A DNA stretch of 64,000 bases from Burkholderia guangdongensis (GTDB taxonomy: Bacteria > Pseudomonadota > Gammaproteobacteria > Burkholderiales > Burkholderiaceae). Within the stretch, counting starts at the first letter, position 1, and each line of letters begins with the position of its first letter. A program made the position numbers and the translations under genes. Positions 27,634-35,931 of this stretch are shown one piece after another. The notes under the pieces are model-generated. The model saw only the letters and a list, made by a program, of their open reading frames with translations, made no database searches and was not told the DNA's origin. The stretch lies in the NCBI RefSeq assembly GCF_013403875.1, contig NZ_JACBNX010000003.1, positions 1 to 64,000 on the forward strand, read 5' to 3'.

Positions 27634-27651
27634 TGTAGGAATCGTCCTACA
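27634..27651. promoter_or_regulatory. Inverted repeat upstream of the fnr-like gene
   Basis: TGTAGGA-ATCG-TCCTACA, two perfect seven-base arms; a further TCCTAC half-site lies at 27665-27670. It sits about 140 bases before the fnr-like ATG. The form fits a dimeric activator such as the adjacent NarL-type regulator, but no binding data support a named factor. Confidence 0.5.
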
Positions 27652-27790
27652 GCCCTTCCACGCGTCCTACCGCAACTTCAAGCACCGCTGATTTCGGTCG
27701 CGCGCCGCGCCGTCCATACTGAATGCTGTGGAAACCGATCGATCGCATGCAGCACGGTCGACGCGACCGACCCAACGAATGGAGCAGATC

Positions 27791-28564
27791 ATGCTGAGCA
27801 ATGCCGACGCCGCGACGGCCGCACCGTTGCGCCCCATTTTTCCGCTGCATCCGGTCGCGCCCGAAGATCAACCCAAACGGGCCACGTCCCGCTGTTCGTC
27901 ATGCGCGATGCGCGCGGTCTGCATGCCGCAGAATCTGACGGCCGAGGACTTCGCGCGCGTCGACGCGATGATCTGCACGACGCGTCACGTCAAGCGCGGC
28001 GATGCCCTTTACCGCGCGGGTGACACGTTCCACAGCATCTACGCGGTACGAACCGGCTCGTTCAAGACGGTGATGGTCCACCGCGACGGCAACGAGCAGG
28101 TGACGGGTTTCCAGATCGTCGGCGAGTCGCTCGGCCTCGACGGCGTGCACGAGGGCCGGCACAACGGCGACGCGATCGCGCTCGAAGACAGCACGGTCTG
28201 CGTGATCCCGTTCGGCCAGCTCGAGCAGCTGTGCCGCGACATGCGGCCGATGCAGCATCACGTGTACCAGATGATGAGCGGCGAGATCGTCCGCGAATCG
28301 AGCCTGATGCTGCTGCTCGGCACGATGACCGCCGAACAGCGCGTCGCGGCGTTCCTTCTGAATCTGTCGAAGCGCTTCAGGATGCGCGGCTATTCGTCGG
28401 CGGAATTCGTGCTGCGGATGACGCGCGAGGAAATCGGCGGCTATCTCGGGATGAAGCTCGAAACGGTCAGCCGCATGCTGTCGACATTCCAGCGCAAAGG
28501 GATGGTCGCCGCACAGGGCAAACAGATTCGCATCGTGGATTCCGAAAGCCTCGCGCGCATCTGA
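27791..28564 (+). CDS. fnr: FNR/Anr-family oxygen-sensing regulator
   Basis: A 257-residue Crp/Fnr protein. Cys35, Cys38 and Cys44 (RCSSCAMRAVC) plus Cys137 (STVCVIPF) match the four ligands of the oxygen-labile [4Fe-4S] cluster of FNR. The recognition helix has ETVSR, the E-x-x-S-R set that reads TTGAT-N4-ATCAA. The protein should therefore dimerise and act without oxygen, most likely on the three boxes at 24444, 25414 and 26847. The ATG at 27791 follows a GGAG site. It may be one of several FNR paralogs in this genome. Confidence 0.93.
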   Translation: MLSNADAATAAPLRPIFPLHPVAPEDQPKRATSRCSSCAMRAVCMPQNLTAEDFARVDAMICTTRHVKRGDALYRAGDTFHSIYAVRTGSFKTVMVHRDGNEQVTGFQIVGESLGLDGVHEGRHNGDAIALEDSTVCVIPFGQLEQLCRDMRPMQHHVYQMMSGEIVRESSLMLLLGTMTAEQRVAAFLLNLSKRFRMRGYSSAEFVLRMTREEIGGYLGMKLETVSRMLSTFQRKGMVAAQGKQIRIVDSESLARI

Positions 28565-28567
28565 CGA

Positions 28568-29047
28568 TCAGGCGCGATGGCTCCACGTCCCGTCGACGTC
28601 GATTTCGGTCCTGACCGAATTCGCGAGATAGCACGCGTCGTGCGCCGCGTGATGCAGCGCGATCACGTCGTCGTCCGTCGGCGCGAGCGCGCCGCCGAAC
28701 GTGACGGCCGGCTTCAGCACGACGCGCGTCATCACGTCCTTGCCCGCGTCGTTCTTCGCCATCGTGCCCTCCGCCGCGTCGCGGTAATGCGTGACGACGA
28801 ATTTCTTCTGCGCGGCGAGCGACAGAAACCACAGCATGTGGCAGCTCGACAGCGCCGCGACGAACGCCTCCTCCGGATCGACCGCCGACGGATCGGAAAA
28901 CGGCACGCGCACGACGTGCGGCGAGCTCGACGCCGGCACCGTCACGCCGCCGTCGAAACGCCACGCGTGCCTGCGGCTGTAACGGTTGTCGATGAATGCG
29001 TCGTCCGGCTGCGCGCGCCATTCGACTTCGGCGATATAAGTCGACAT
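28568..29047 (-). CDS. OsmC-family peroxiredoxin-like protein
   Basis: A 159-residue OsmC/Ohr-type protein. The two redox cysteines are in the family blocks VAALSSCHMLWFLSLAAQ and AHDACYLANSV. OsmC proteins reduce organic hydroperoxides in the cytoplasm. I chose the ATG at 29047 (MSTYIAEVEWRAQ). It converges on fnr with only three bases between stops, consistent with a compact stress block. Confidence 0.9.
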   Translation of the reverse strand: MSTYIAEVEWRAQPDDAFIDNRYSRRHAWRFDGGVTVPASSSPHVVRVPFSDPSAVDPEEAFVAALSSCHMLWFLSLAAQKKFVVTHYRDAAEGTMAKNDAGKDVMTRVVLKPAVTFGGALAPTDDDVIALHHAAHDACYLANSVRTEIDVDGTWSHRA

Positions 29048-29096
29048 CGTGAATCCTCGTGGTGGAAATCGTTTCGTGGTCCGGATCACCCACGGA

Positions 29097-29273
29097 CTAC
29101 AGCGGGCACTGCCCCGCTTTCGGGCACGTCCCCGCTTCGACGCATTGCTCGAAGATCAGTTCCCGATGCGCACGGCCTTCGAGGCCGCCCGTCTGGCGCA
29201 GCTCATGAATGCGCGTCACCACGACGACCTGCTCCACGAGCGCGCACGGATAGAGTTGTTGGGTGGCCTCCAT
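29097..29273 (-). CDS. Small Cys-containing protein of unknown function
   Basis: A 58-residue reading frame starting MEATQQLYPCALVEQ and ending in a Cys-rich tail (EQCVEAGTCPKAGQCPL). Codon use looks native. It starts two bases after the stop of the small membrane ORF at 29276-29422, so the two could be coupled, or they could be one older gene split by a frameshift: this frame stays open upstream through LVSTRALALT, which reads like a continuation. I do not recognise the family. The four closely spaced cysteines could bind a metal or a cluster. Confidence 0.45.
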   Translation of the reverse strand: MEATQQLYPCALVEQVVVVTRIHELRQTGGLEGRAHRELIFEQCVEAGTCPKAGQCPL

Positions 29274-29275
29274 GG

Positions 29276-29422
29276 TCAGTGCCAGCGCCCGCGTCGATAC
29301 CAGATCGCGCAGCGCAGTTGTCGCGTCAATCGTGAGCGCCGATGCTCGCGGCAATAGTGGGCGACCATGAAGGCCAGCGCGAACGTCAGCACGACCAGGC
29401 CCACCGCGATGCTGATTTCCAT
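29276..29422 (-). CDS. Small single-pass membrane peptide, tentative
   Basis: A 48-residue frame starting MEISIAVGLVVLTFALAFMV, a convincing N-terminal membrane segment followed by a basic stretch (CREHRRSRLTRQL). The part after the basic stretch is less convincing. It lies directly before the Cys-containing ORF and in the same direction; a frameshift near 29310 would join the two into a protein of about 106 residues. No homolog is recognised by eye. Confidence 0.4.
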   Translation of the reverse strand: MEISIAVGLVVLTFALAFMVAHYCREHRRSRLTRQLRCAIWYRRGRWH

Positions 29423-29550
29423 CGTATTCACCGTCCTCTCCTGTGCCGCGGCGATGCCTGCCGCCGTCGGTCGAGTCGGGGCATCCGAAAGCGAACGCCC
29501 CGTTCAGCAAGCACCCGCCGTCATCGCATGCGTGACGGGCGGTGCAACGC

Positions 29551-30111
29551 TTACCGCTTCGCGGCTTGAGCCTGGGCGGCGGTCGGCTCGGCGGACGGAG
29601 CCGCGGCCAGCGCGGCGGCCGTGTCGAGATGGCCTCGGGCAATTTCCAGCGTGCGCGCGCCGCTCGCCTGGAACGTTTCGACCAGCGCGTTCGCGACGGC
29701 AAACGCCGATTCGAACGCACCCATCGCGGTGGCGGTGCCGGTGGGGGCGCCGTTCGCGACGTTGTCGGCAAGCGCCTTCGTTTCCTCGCCGAATGCCGTC
29801 CATTGCTCACGCAATGTTCTCGCGCATTCGGTCTGCGTCGTCACGACGATTTCAAACAGTTGACGGCCGTAGGCTTGCGCCTTCTCCGACGCCCGGGTCG
29901 TCCGTGCGTTCTGCCGTTCGAACCATTCACGCGGCTCGACCGGCGGCAACGCGCGCAGCGCGCCGTCGAGCGTGTCCGCCATCGTCGAACGCGTGGTCTG
30001 CATGTTCAGCCGAACGAGCTCGTCGACGCCGTCGACGATTTGCCGGCTCAGGCCGAAGAACGTATCGAGATGCGTCTTCTGAAGGGCGGCAAAATGATTC
30101 TGGATCGGCAT
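29551..30111 (-). CDS. phaP: Phasin, polyhydroxyalkanoate granule-associated protein
   Basis: A 186-residue phasin. The N-terminal block (MPIQNHFAALQKTHLDTFFG, LSRQIVDGVDELVRLNMQTT) and the long amphipathic helices lacking Cys-rich or catalytic features match the PhaP family. A C-terminal Ala/Pro tail is present (AAAPSAEPTAAQAQAAKR). Phasins coat PHB granules and limit their size. The ATG at 30111 begins the conserved block; the longer frame upstream lacks similarity. Its presence with USP and FNR genes fits a low-oxygen or starvation programme. Confidence 0.92.
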   Translation of the reverse strand: MPIQNHFAALQKTHLDTFFGLSRQIVDGVDELVRLNMQTTRSTMADTLDGALRALPPVEPREWFERQNARTTRASEKAQAYGRQLFEIVVTTQTECARTLREQWTAFGEETKALADNVANGAPTGTATAMGAFESAFAVANALVETFQASGARTLEIARGHLDTAAALAAAPSAEPTAAQAQAAKR

Positions 30112-30197
30112 GTCAAGGCTCCTGTCAAAAATGCGAACCGCACGGTCGAGGCGGTCGACCGCGCAGCGAAATCGCGGGTGAAATGAAAGATCCGCAT

Positions 30198-30221
30198 CAC
30201 GCGGCGCGACTGCGCCGCGTG
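30198..30221. terminator. Perfect hairpin between the 66-residue gene and the phasin gene
   Basis: CACGCGGCGC/GCGCCGCGTG, ten paired bases with a four-base loop. No T tract follows on the minus strand, so it may be a terminator for the upstream small gene acting with Rho, or an RNA processing/stability element in the phasin leader. Confidence 0.45.
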
Positions 30222-30249
30222 TCGTGAATCGACGATCGGGCAATGCGCG

Positions 30250-30450
30250 TTAACAGCGGATTCGTTCGACCGACTGAAGCATCGAATCGCCGTCGCGCGT
30301 GAGATAGGGGCGGAAATCGCCCGAGAGACGCCGTTCCAGCTCGATCAGACGATGTTCGAGCAGAACGCTCAACTCTTCACGACCAAGATCGATCTGGTCG
30401 GGACAAGACTTGACCAACATCAAAGTAGCAAGCTCATGAGGACTCAGCAT
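30250..30450 (-). CDS. Small conserved-looking protein of unknown function
   Basis: A 66-residue protein (MLSPHELATLMLVKSCPDQI onward) with two predicted helices and a Leu/Glu-rich centre (REELSVLLEHRLIELERRL), followed by a short beta-like end. This resembles winged-helix or dimerisation modules, but I cannot name the family. The ATG at 30450 gives the compact protein; an upstream start 13 codons earlier is possible. It precedes the phasin gene in the same direction. Confidence 0.6.
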   Translation of the reverse strand: MLSPHELATLMLVKSCPDQIDLGREELSVLLEHRLIELERRLSGDFRPYLTRDGDSMLQSVERIRC

Positions 30451-31073
30451 GGTTGTCTCGGATTCGCTGGTTGTTCCACGATCAAGCAAAAATTACCGCC
30501 TCCGCGCAAAAATCGGGAATTGTTCCAATCTATTTATTCCGGCCTTGCGAGTTTGACAGACTTTAAACAACGGTCGGTATCTTAACCGTGATTCGAGGTC
30601 GAATTGAATAGGTATGGGAGATAATTTTTGAGGGTACGGTCGCAGCATCGATATTCACGATGCAGCCCTGTTTGATTTAGAAACGATCGTTCGTCACTTT
30701 TGCGTATGTTGCACGTGCCGCGCCAGCACGAAGGCATGCGCGATTCTCATGCATGCGGACATGACATCCGAATGACGACTTGATTCGCTCGTACCATTTT
30801 TTACTCGGATCGGTATTTTCCATACTTTCCGAGATATCGAAAGTTATTCGGCCATATTTTCCGTATTTGCCGGTCGACTCGAAATATTTCCATGACCGTC
30901 GCACACGACTATCGCGCAAATCATTAATGACGCCGTCGAACATGGCCGGAATGGGCGCCGGCATCCCCGCGCCGCCGGCGGGCACGCGCGGTTTGCCAAA
31001 GCGGACTCGCTCAAGTAAGTTTGCATCTGACCCGCTCACTCCCTTTTTCTTCCAGACGCAGGAGATTGGCCCG
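30451..31073. other. Long AT-richer intergenic region, no gene seen
   Basis: About 620 bases between the divergent small gene and the osmoprotectant transporter. Composition is clearly more AT-rich than the flanks (for example runs around 30590-30640 and 30790-30890). The open frames here are not convincing: one runs antisense into the transporter gene, and the forward frame is only an upstream extension of it. I see no tRNA and no clear inverted repeat of size. It could carry an sRNA or a decayed gene. Confidence 0.4.
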
Positions 31074-32018
31074 ATGAAGTTCGCCCTGCCCGCCCGCCTG
31101 CCGGGCCTCGCGCTCGCCGCCACCGCCGCCGTCGCCGTCGCGTTCGCGGCCGCGCCCGTCGCATTCGCCGCCGACGCCGTCGTCGTCTCGTCGAAGATCG
31201 ACACCGAAGGCAATCTGCTCGGCAATCTGATCGCACAGGTGCTGAAGGCGCACGGCATCGCGGTCACCGACAAGATCGCGCTCGGCGCGACGCCGATCGT
31301 CCGCAAGGCGCTGACGAGCGGCGAGATCGACATCTATCCGGAGTACACGGGCAACGCCGCGTTCTTCTTCAACAAGACCGACGATCCCGTCTGGAAGAAC
31401 GCGGCGCAAGGCTACGAGACCGCGCGCAAGCTCGACTACGCGGCGAACCATCTGGTCTGGCTCACCCCCGCGCCCGCGAACAACACGTGGGGCGTCGCGG
31501 TACTCGCGTCGCTCGCGAACGCGCATCGTCTGAAGACGTTCTCCGATTTCGGCAAGTGGGTCGCCGGCGGCGGCACCGTGAAGCTCGCGGCGTCGGCCGA
31601 GTTCGTGAACAGCGCATCCGCGCTGCCGTCGTTCGAGAAGGCGTACGGATTCAAGCTGACGCCGGCGCAGCTCGTCGTGCTGTCCGGCGGCGACACCGCC
31701 GCGACGATCAAGGCCGCCGCGAACCAGACCGACGGCGTCAACGCGGCGATGGTCTACGGCACCGACGGCGGCATCGCGTCGAGCGGCCTCACGGTCCTCG
31801 ACGACGACAAGCACGTGCAGCCCGTCTACGCGCCGACGCCCGTGATTCGCGAAGCGGTGCTGAAAGCGCATCCGCAGATCGCCGACTATCTGAAGCCGGT
31901 GTTCGCGAGCCTCGACCTGAAGACGCTGCAGTCGCTGAACAGCCGCATCCAGATCAACGGCGAACCGGCGGCGGCCGTCGCCGCGCAGTATCTGAAAGCG
32001 AAGGGCTTCATCAAATGA
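31074..32018 (+). CDS. Osmoprotectant ABC transporter substrate-binding protein (OsmF/YehZ type)
   Basis: A 314-residue periplasmic protein with a signal peptide (MKFALPARLPGLALAATAAV, cleavage near AFAAD) and an OpuAC-type binding domain (SSKIDTEGNLLGNLIAQVLK, GEIDIYPEYTGNAAFFF). The family binds glycine betaine, choline or related quaternary ammonium compounds. A strong AGGAGA site precedes the ATG at 31074. It heads a four-gene unit in which each stop overlaps the next start (ATGA). Confidence 0.92.
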   Translation: MKFALPARLPGLALAATAAVAVAFAAAPVAFAADAVVVSSKIDTEGNLLGNLIAQVLKAHGIAVTDKIALGATPIVRKALTSGEIDIYPEYTGNAAFFFNKTDDPVWKNAAQGYETARKLDYAANHLVWLTPAPANNTWGVAVLASLANAHRLKTFSDFGKWVAGGGTVKLAASAEFVNSASALPSFEKAYGFKLTPAQLVVLSGGDTAATIKAAANQTDGVNAAMVYGTDGGIASSGLTVLDDDKHVQPVYAPTPVIREAVLKAHPQIADYLKPVFASLDLKTLQSLNSRIQINGEPAAAVAAQYLKAKGFIK

Positions 32019-33232
32019 CCGCGCACGCGGCCGCTGCCGCGCCGCGTCGTCTGATGCTCGACAAGGTCGGCGTGCCGGTCGGGCTGCTCGCGATCGGCGC
32101 GCTGCTGTTCGCGCCGTTCGTCGTGCTGCGGGCGAACCGGATCGCGGCGGGCACCGACCTGTCGCTGTTCCAGTCGCTGCCCGCCGCGCAGGCCGGCATC
32201 GTCGCCGCGCTGTGGATCGCGGGCGCGCTCGCGACGGCGATCGCGAGCCGCGCCCGCGTGCGCGTCGCGCTCGGCTGCGCGCTGCTCGTGTCGCTCGGTT
32301 TCGTGACCGGCGCGGCCGCGATGCACGTCGTCGCACCCGACGACGCGCTCGCGCGCGTGTCGCCGGCCGCGGGCGTGTGGCTGCTGCTGTTCGCGTGGAG
32401 CGTGCTCGTCGCCGACGCGCTCGCGCGCGTCGCGCCCGGGCCGTGGCAGCGCGTCGCCGCGCTCGCGGTCGCGGCGGCGCTCGTCGCCGCGACGCTGAAG
32501 AGCGGCTGGTGGGACGGCCTGTCGGTGATGCGCGAATACGCGGTCCGCAGCGACGGCTTCTGGCAGGAAGGCGCGCGGCATCTCGCGCTCGTCGGCGGCT
32601 CGGTCGCGGCGGCGCTCGTCGTCGGCGTGCCGCTCGGCATCGCCTGCGCGCGCGTCACCGCATTGCGCCGCGCGGCGATGCCGGTCCTCGACATCGTGCA
32701 GACGATCCCGAGCATCGCGATGTACGGCCTGATGATGGCGCCGCTCGGCCTGCTCGCCGCGCACGTGCCGCTCGCGGCCGCACTCGGCATACGCGGGATC
32801 GGCGTTGCGCCCGCGCTCGTCGCGCTGTTTCTGTATGCGCTGCTGCCGATCGTGTCGAGCGTCGTCGTCGGGCTGCGGCAGGTGCCGCCGCTCGCGATCG
32901 AGGCCGCGACCGCGATGGGCATGACGCGCGCGCAGCGGCTCGCGCAGGTCGAGCTCCCGCTCGCGCTGCCGGTGATCCTGAGCGGCGTGCGCATCGTGCT
33001 CGTGCAGAACATCGGGCTCGCGGCGGTCGCCGCGCTGATCGGCGGCGGCGGCTTCGGCACGTTCATCTTCCAGGGGATCGGGCAGTCGGCGTCCGATCTC
33101 GTGCTGCTCGGCGCGCTGCCGACGATCGCGCTCGCGCTCGTCGCGGCGACCGTGTTCGACGCCGCGACCGCGCTCGCGAAAGGACGAGCGGGACGAGCGG
33201 GACGCGCGGAACATGCGGGGGGCGCGCGATGA
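32015..33232 (+). CDS. Osmoprotectant ABC permease, large subunit (YehY type)
   Basis: A 405-residue permease with additional N-terminal membrane segments and a C-terminal binding-protein-dependent transport domain. The EAA loop, which contacts the ATPase, is visible as AIEAATAMGMTRAQRLAQVE. The C-terminus ends in short repeats (GRAGRAGRAEHAG) encoded by nine-base near-repeats at about 33186-33214. Start and stop overlap the neighbouring genes by four bases. Confidence 0.92.
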   Translation: MTAHAAAAAPRRLMLDKVGVPVGLLAIGALLFAPFVVLRANRIAAGTDLSLFQSLPAAQAGIVAALWIAGALATAIASRARVRVALGCALLVSLGFVTGAAAMHVVAPDDALARVSPAAGVWLLLFAWSVLVADALARVAPGPWQRVAALAVAAALVAATLKSGWWDGLSVMREYAVRSDGFWQEGARHLALVGGSVAAALVVGVPLGIACARVTALRRAAMPVLDIVQTIPSIAMYGLMMAPLGLLAAHVPLAAALGIRGIGVAPALVALFLYALLPIVSSVVVGLRQVPPLAIEAATAMGMTRAQRLAQVELPLALPVILSGVRIVLVQNIGLAAVAALIGGGGFGTFIFQGIGQSASDLVLLGALPTIALALVAATVFDAATALAKGRAGRAGRAEHAGGAR

Positions 33233-34212
33233 TCGAGATCGAGCGACTCGGCAAGCGTTTCGGCGATATCGTCGCGGTCGACGACGTGTCGCTCGCGATG
33301 CAACGCGGCACGATCACCGCGCTCGTCGGCGCATCGGGCAGCGGCAAATCGACGCTGCTGCGGATGATCAACCGGCTGATCGCGCCGACGGCGGGCACGA
33401 TCCGCATCGACGGCACCGACACCGCGAGCGTGCCGCCCGAGCAGTTGCGCCGCCGGATCGGCTACGTGATCCAGGGGCATGGCCTCTTTCCGCACTGGAG
33501 CGTCGCGCGCAACATCGCGACGGTGCCGCGCCTGCTCGGCTGGCCCGCCGCGCGGATCGACGCGCGCGTGCGCGAGCTGCTCGCGCTGTTCAATCTCGCG
33601 CCCGCCGAGTTCGCGGACAAGCTGCCGCACGAGCTGTCGGGCGGCCAGCAGCAGCGCGTCGGCGTCGCGCGCGCGCTCGCGGCCGAGCCCGCGATGCTGC
33701 TGATGGACGAGCCGTTCGGCGCGCTCGATCCGATCATCCGCGGCAAGGCGCAGGACGAGCTGCTCGCGCTGCAGCGGCGGCTCGGAATCACGGTCGTGCT
33801 CGTCACGCACGACATCGAGGAAGCGCTGAAGCTCGGCGACACGATCGCGGTGCTCGATCGCGGCCGGCTGCTGCAGGTCGCGACGCCGGCCGACATCCTC
33901 GGGCAGCCTGCGCCCGGTGTCGTCGAACAGCTCGTCGCGGGCGTCGACCGGCCGCTGCGCCTGCTCGCGCTGACGCCGGTCGACGCGGTCGCCGAGCCCG
34001 GCCACGCGGACGGCCCGCCGATCGCCGCGACGCGCACGCTGCGCGACGCGATCTCGGACATGCTGTGGCGCGGCGTCGATGCACTGCCGGTCGACGATGC
34101 CGACGGCGAGCCGGCCGCGACGAACGCCGCCCGCGCCACACAAGCCACACACCGCCCCCCACGCCGCATCACGCTCGACGCGATCCGCGCGCACGCGCGG
34201 CGGCCCGGATGA
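33229..34212 (+). CDS. Osmoprotectant ABC ATPase (YehX/OpuCA type)
   Basis: A 327-residue ATPase with GASGSGKST (Walker A), the Q-loop region YVIQGHGLFPHWSV, LSGGQQQRVGVARAL (signature), LLMDEPFGALDP (Walker B) and a His switch in VTHDIEEAL. It has only a short C-terminal part that may be a reduced CBS-like regulatory region (TRTLRDAISDMLWRGVDALP). It powers uptake by the flanking permeases. Confidence 0.94.
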   Translation: MIEIERLGKRFGDIVAVDDVSLAMQRGTITALVGASGSGKSTLLRMINRLIAPTAGTIRIDGTDTASVPPEQLRRRIGYVIQGHGLFPHWSVARNIATVPRLLGWPAARIDARVRELLALFNLAPAEFADKLPHELSGGQQQRVGVARALAAEPAMLLMDEPFGALDPIIRGKAQDELLALQRRLGITVVLVTHDIEEALKLGDTIAVLDRGRLLQVATPADILGQPAPGVVEQLVAGVDRPLRLLALTPVDAVAEPGHADGPPIAATRTLRDAISDMLWRGVDALPVDDADGEPAATNAARATQATHRPPRRITLDAIRAHARRPG

Positions 34213-34973
34213 CCGCGCGGCTCGCCGCCTGGCTCGCGCGCGGCGCGACGCTCGCGCTGCTCGCCGTGCTGCTCGCGCGGCCCGCGTGGCTGCAGCCGCT
34301 GCTCGCGCCGTTCGCGGAAAACGGCGCGCCGGCGATCTACGATCGCGCCAGCCTGCTCGACCTGACGCTTGCGCATCTCGCGACGGTCGCGGTATCGAGC
34401 GCGCTCGGCACCGCGATCGCGGTCGCGGCCGGCATCGCGGTCACGCGGCCCGCGGGTGCGGCGTTCCTGCCGGTCGCGCGCAGCGTCGTGAACATCGGCC
34501 AGACGTTTCCGCCCGTCGCGGTGCTCGCGCTCGCCGTGCCGGCGGTCGGCTTCGGGCTGAAGCCCGTGCTGATCGCGCTCGTGCTGTATGGGCTGCTGCC
34601 GGTTTTCGAGAGCACGCTCGCGGGGCTGGACGACGTGCCGCGCGACGTCGTCGATGCGGCGCGCGGGATGGGGATGAGCGGCTGGCAGCAGTTGACGTCG
34701 GTCGAACTGCCGCTCGCGCTGCCGGTGATCCTCAACGGCGTGCGGCTCGCGGCCGTGATCAACCTGGGCACCGCGACGATCGGCTCGACGGTTGCCGCGC
34801 GCGGGCTCGGCGACGTGATCATCGCGGGGCTGCAGACCGCGAATACCGCGTTCGTGCTGCAGGGCGGCGTGATCGTCGGGTTGCTGGCGGTGGTGGTCAG
34901 TGACTGGATCGGCGTCGTGGGGGCGGTGCTGGTCGCGCGGGTGGGTGGACGACCGCCGGTGGGCGGTGATTGA
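34209..34973 (+). CDS. Osmoprotectant ABC permease, small subunit (YehW type)
   Basis: A 254-residue permease with about six membrane segments and an EAA loop (VVDAARGMGMSGWQQLTSVE). The stretch NIGQTFPPVAVLALAVPAVG is typical of OpuCB/YehW. It overlaps the ATPase stop and ends the operon binding protein-permease-ATPase-permease, a complete importer. Confidence 0.93.
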   Translation: MTARLAAWLARGATLALLAVLLARPAWLQPLLAPFAENGAPAIYDRASLLDLTLAHLATVAVSSALGTAIAVAAGIAVTRPAGAAFLPVARSVVNIGQTFPPVAVLALAVPAVGFGLKPVLIALVLYGLLPVFESTLAGLDDVPRDVVDAARGMGMSGWQQLTSVELPLALPVILNGVRLAAVINLGTATIGSTVAARGLGDVIIAGLQTANTAFVLQGGVIVGLLAVVVSDWIGVVGAVLVARVGGRPPVGGD

Positions 34974-35046
34974 CCGAGGGCATTCCTCCGCGAGATTTCG
35001 GCGCAAAATAAGCGCGTGACAACCGTCGACGACGGCGGAGGCAGGC

Positions 35047-35394
35047 GTGGCGAACCTCACCAGGCTCGAGTTGTTTTGCCGGTTATTTCTGGGGCTCTTC
35101 GTGGGCTTTTTTTGCGTAACGGCTATGCTTTTCGTGCGTGACGAATTGCCGAGTTCGTTGCCGCAAGGCGCTGCGGTGCAGCCGAAAAACGCGACGCGTG
35201 CATTGCCGGGAGGCGCGCCGGCAGTCCGATTTTCTTCCGTGTCCCCATCCCAACCGGCAGCGCCGTCGCCGGATGCGAAGGAGAAGGTACTCATTGCGTC
35301 GTCGACCTCCACGCTCGTCACGTTCATCGCGGCGGCAGTGGCCAACTTTCTGGGCTGGAGGAAGGGCAGGCAGAGGAGGCGAAGCATTCGATGA
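35047..35394 (+). CDS. Small two-segment membrane protein of unknown function
   Basis: A 115-residue protein starting with GTG after a GGAGG-like site. One membrane segment is near the N-terminus (LFLGLFVGFFCVTAMLF) and another near the C-terminus (TLVTFIAAAVANFLGW), with a Pro/Ser-rich loop between them and a basic tail (RKGRQRRRS). I do not recognise the family. The topology resembles small phage or secretion accessory proteins, but nothing adjacent supports that. Confidence 0.5.
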   Translation: MANLTRLELFCRLFLGLFVGFFCVTAMLFVRDELPSSLPQGAAVQPKNATRALPGGAPAVRFSSVSPSQPAAPSPDAKEKVLIASSTSTLVTFIAAAVANFLGWRKGRQRRRSIR

Positions 35395-35428
35395 CAGACA
35401 TCACGCATCGAGGATCAGGCACATCAAC

Positions 35429-35794
35429 TCATTTGAACTGGTCGAAATCCACGTCTTCCTTGACGAACATTCCAGTGGATAAAAGCGCCTGCTCAACATC
35501 CGCGATAATCGACGAATTGTTGACTGCGGCACTGACGAACAATGCCCAAATGTCATCGTCAATTTCGTAGTGGCCGCCGGCATACGTCCAATAACTGAAG
35601 TAGCGATCCTGATACAAAGCGACCACCGGAGCATCGAGGTCATTGGGATGCGGTACTTGAACTGAGTGCAGTGCATCTTGCAGGATCGCAGCGACATTCG
35701 GGAAGCCATCTGCGCGATGGTCGTCAAGTATCTCGACCAGCAGTTGGCTGCCATGATATACCGGCCGAACCCGGAATCGGATCACTCTTGTCAT
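35429..35794 (-). CDS. Hypothetical protein, 121 residues, in a lower-GC patch
   Basis: Begins MTRVIRFRVRPVYHGSQLLV and contains HPNDLDAPVVALYQDRYFSY; acidic C-terminus (VKEDVDFDQFK). Predicted soluble, mixed alpha/beta. GC and codon use are lower than in neighbouring genes, suggesting transfer. The small, acidic character and the neighbouring tiny membrane gene resemble immunity-type genes, but this is only an impression; no toxin gene is visible. The ATG at 35794 is preferred over an upstream one, which extends into the divergent gene's leader. Confidence 0.5.
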   Translation of the reverse strand: MTRVIRFRVRPVYHGSQLLVEILDDHRADGFPNVAAILQDALHSVQVPHPNDLDAPVVALYQDRYFSYWTYAGGHYEIDDDIWALFVSAAVNNSSIIADVEQALLSTGMFVKEDVDFDQFK

Positions 35795-35931
35795 GGCTCG
35801 TTGTCTGTTCGTCCTCTTATCTTCCGCTACAGCCTGATAGGATTGTAGTCTTGGTCGATTCGGCAATGACATCGTATACGTCACAATTTGAAACGTTCAC
35901 ATTTTCCTTACACAACGAATCAGCGACGCTC

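Noticed and set aside
30677..31333. A 218-codon minus-strand frame before the osmoprotectant transporter
   Set aside because: It overlaps the signal peptide and N-terminus of the binding protein antisense and shows no family motif.
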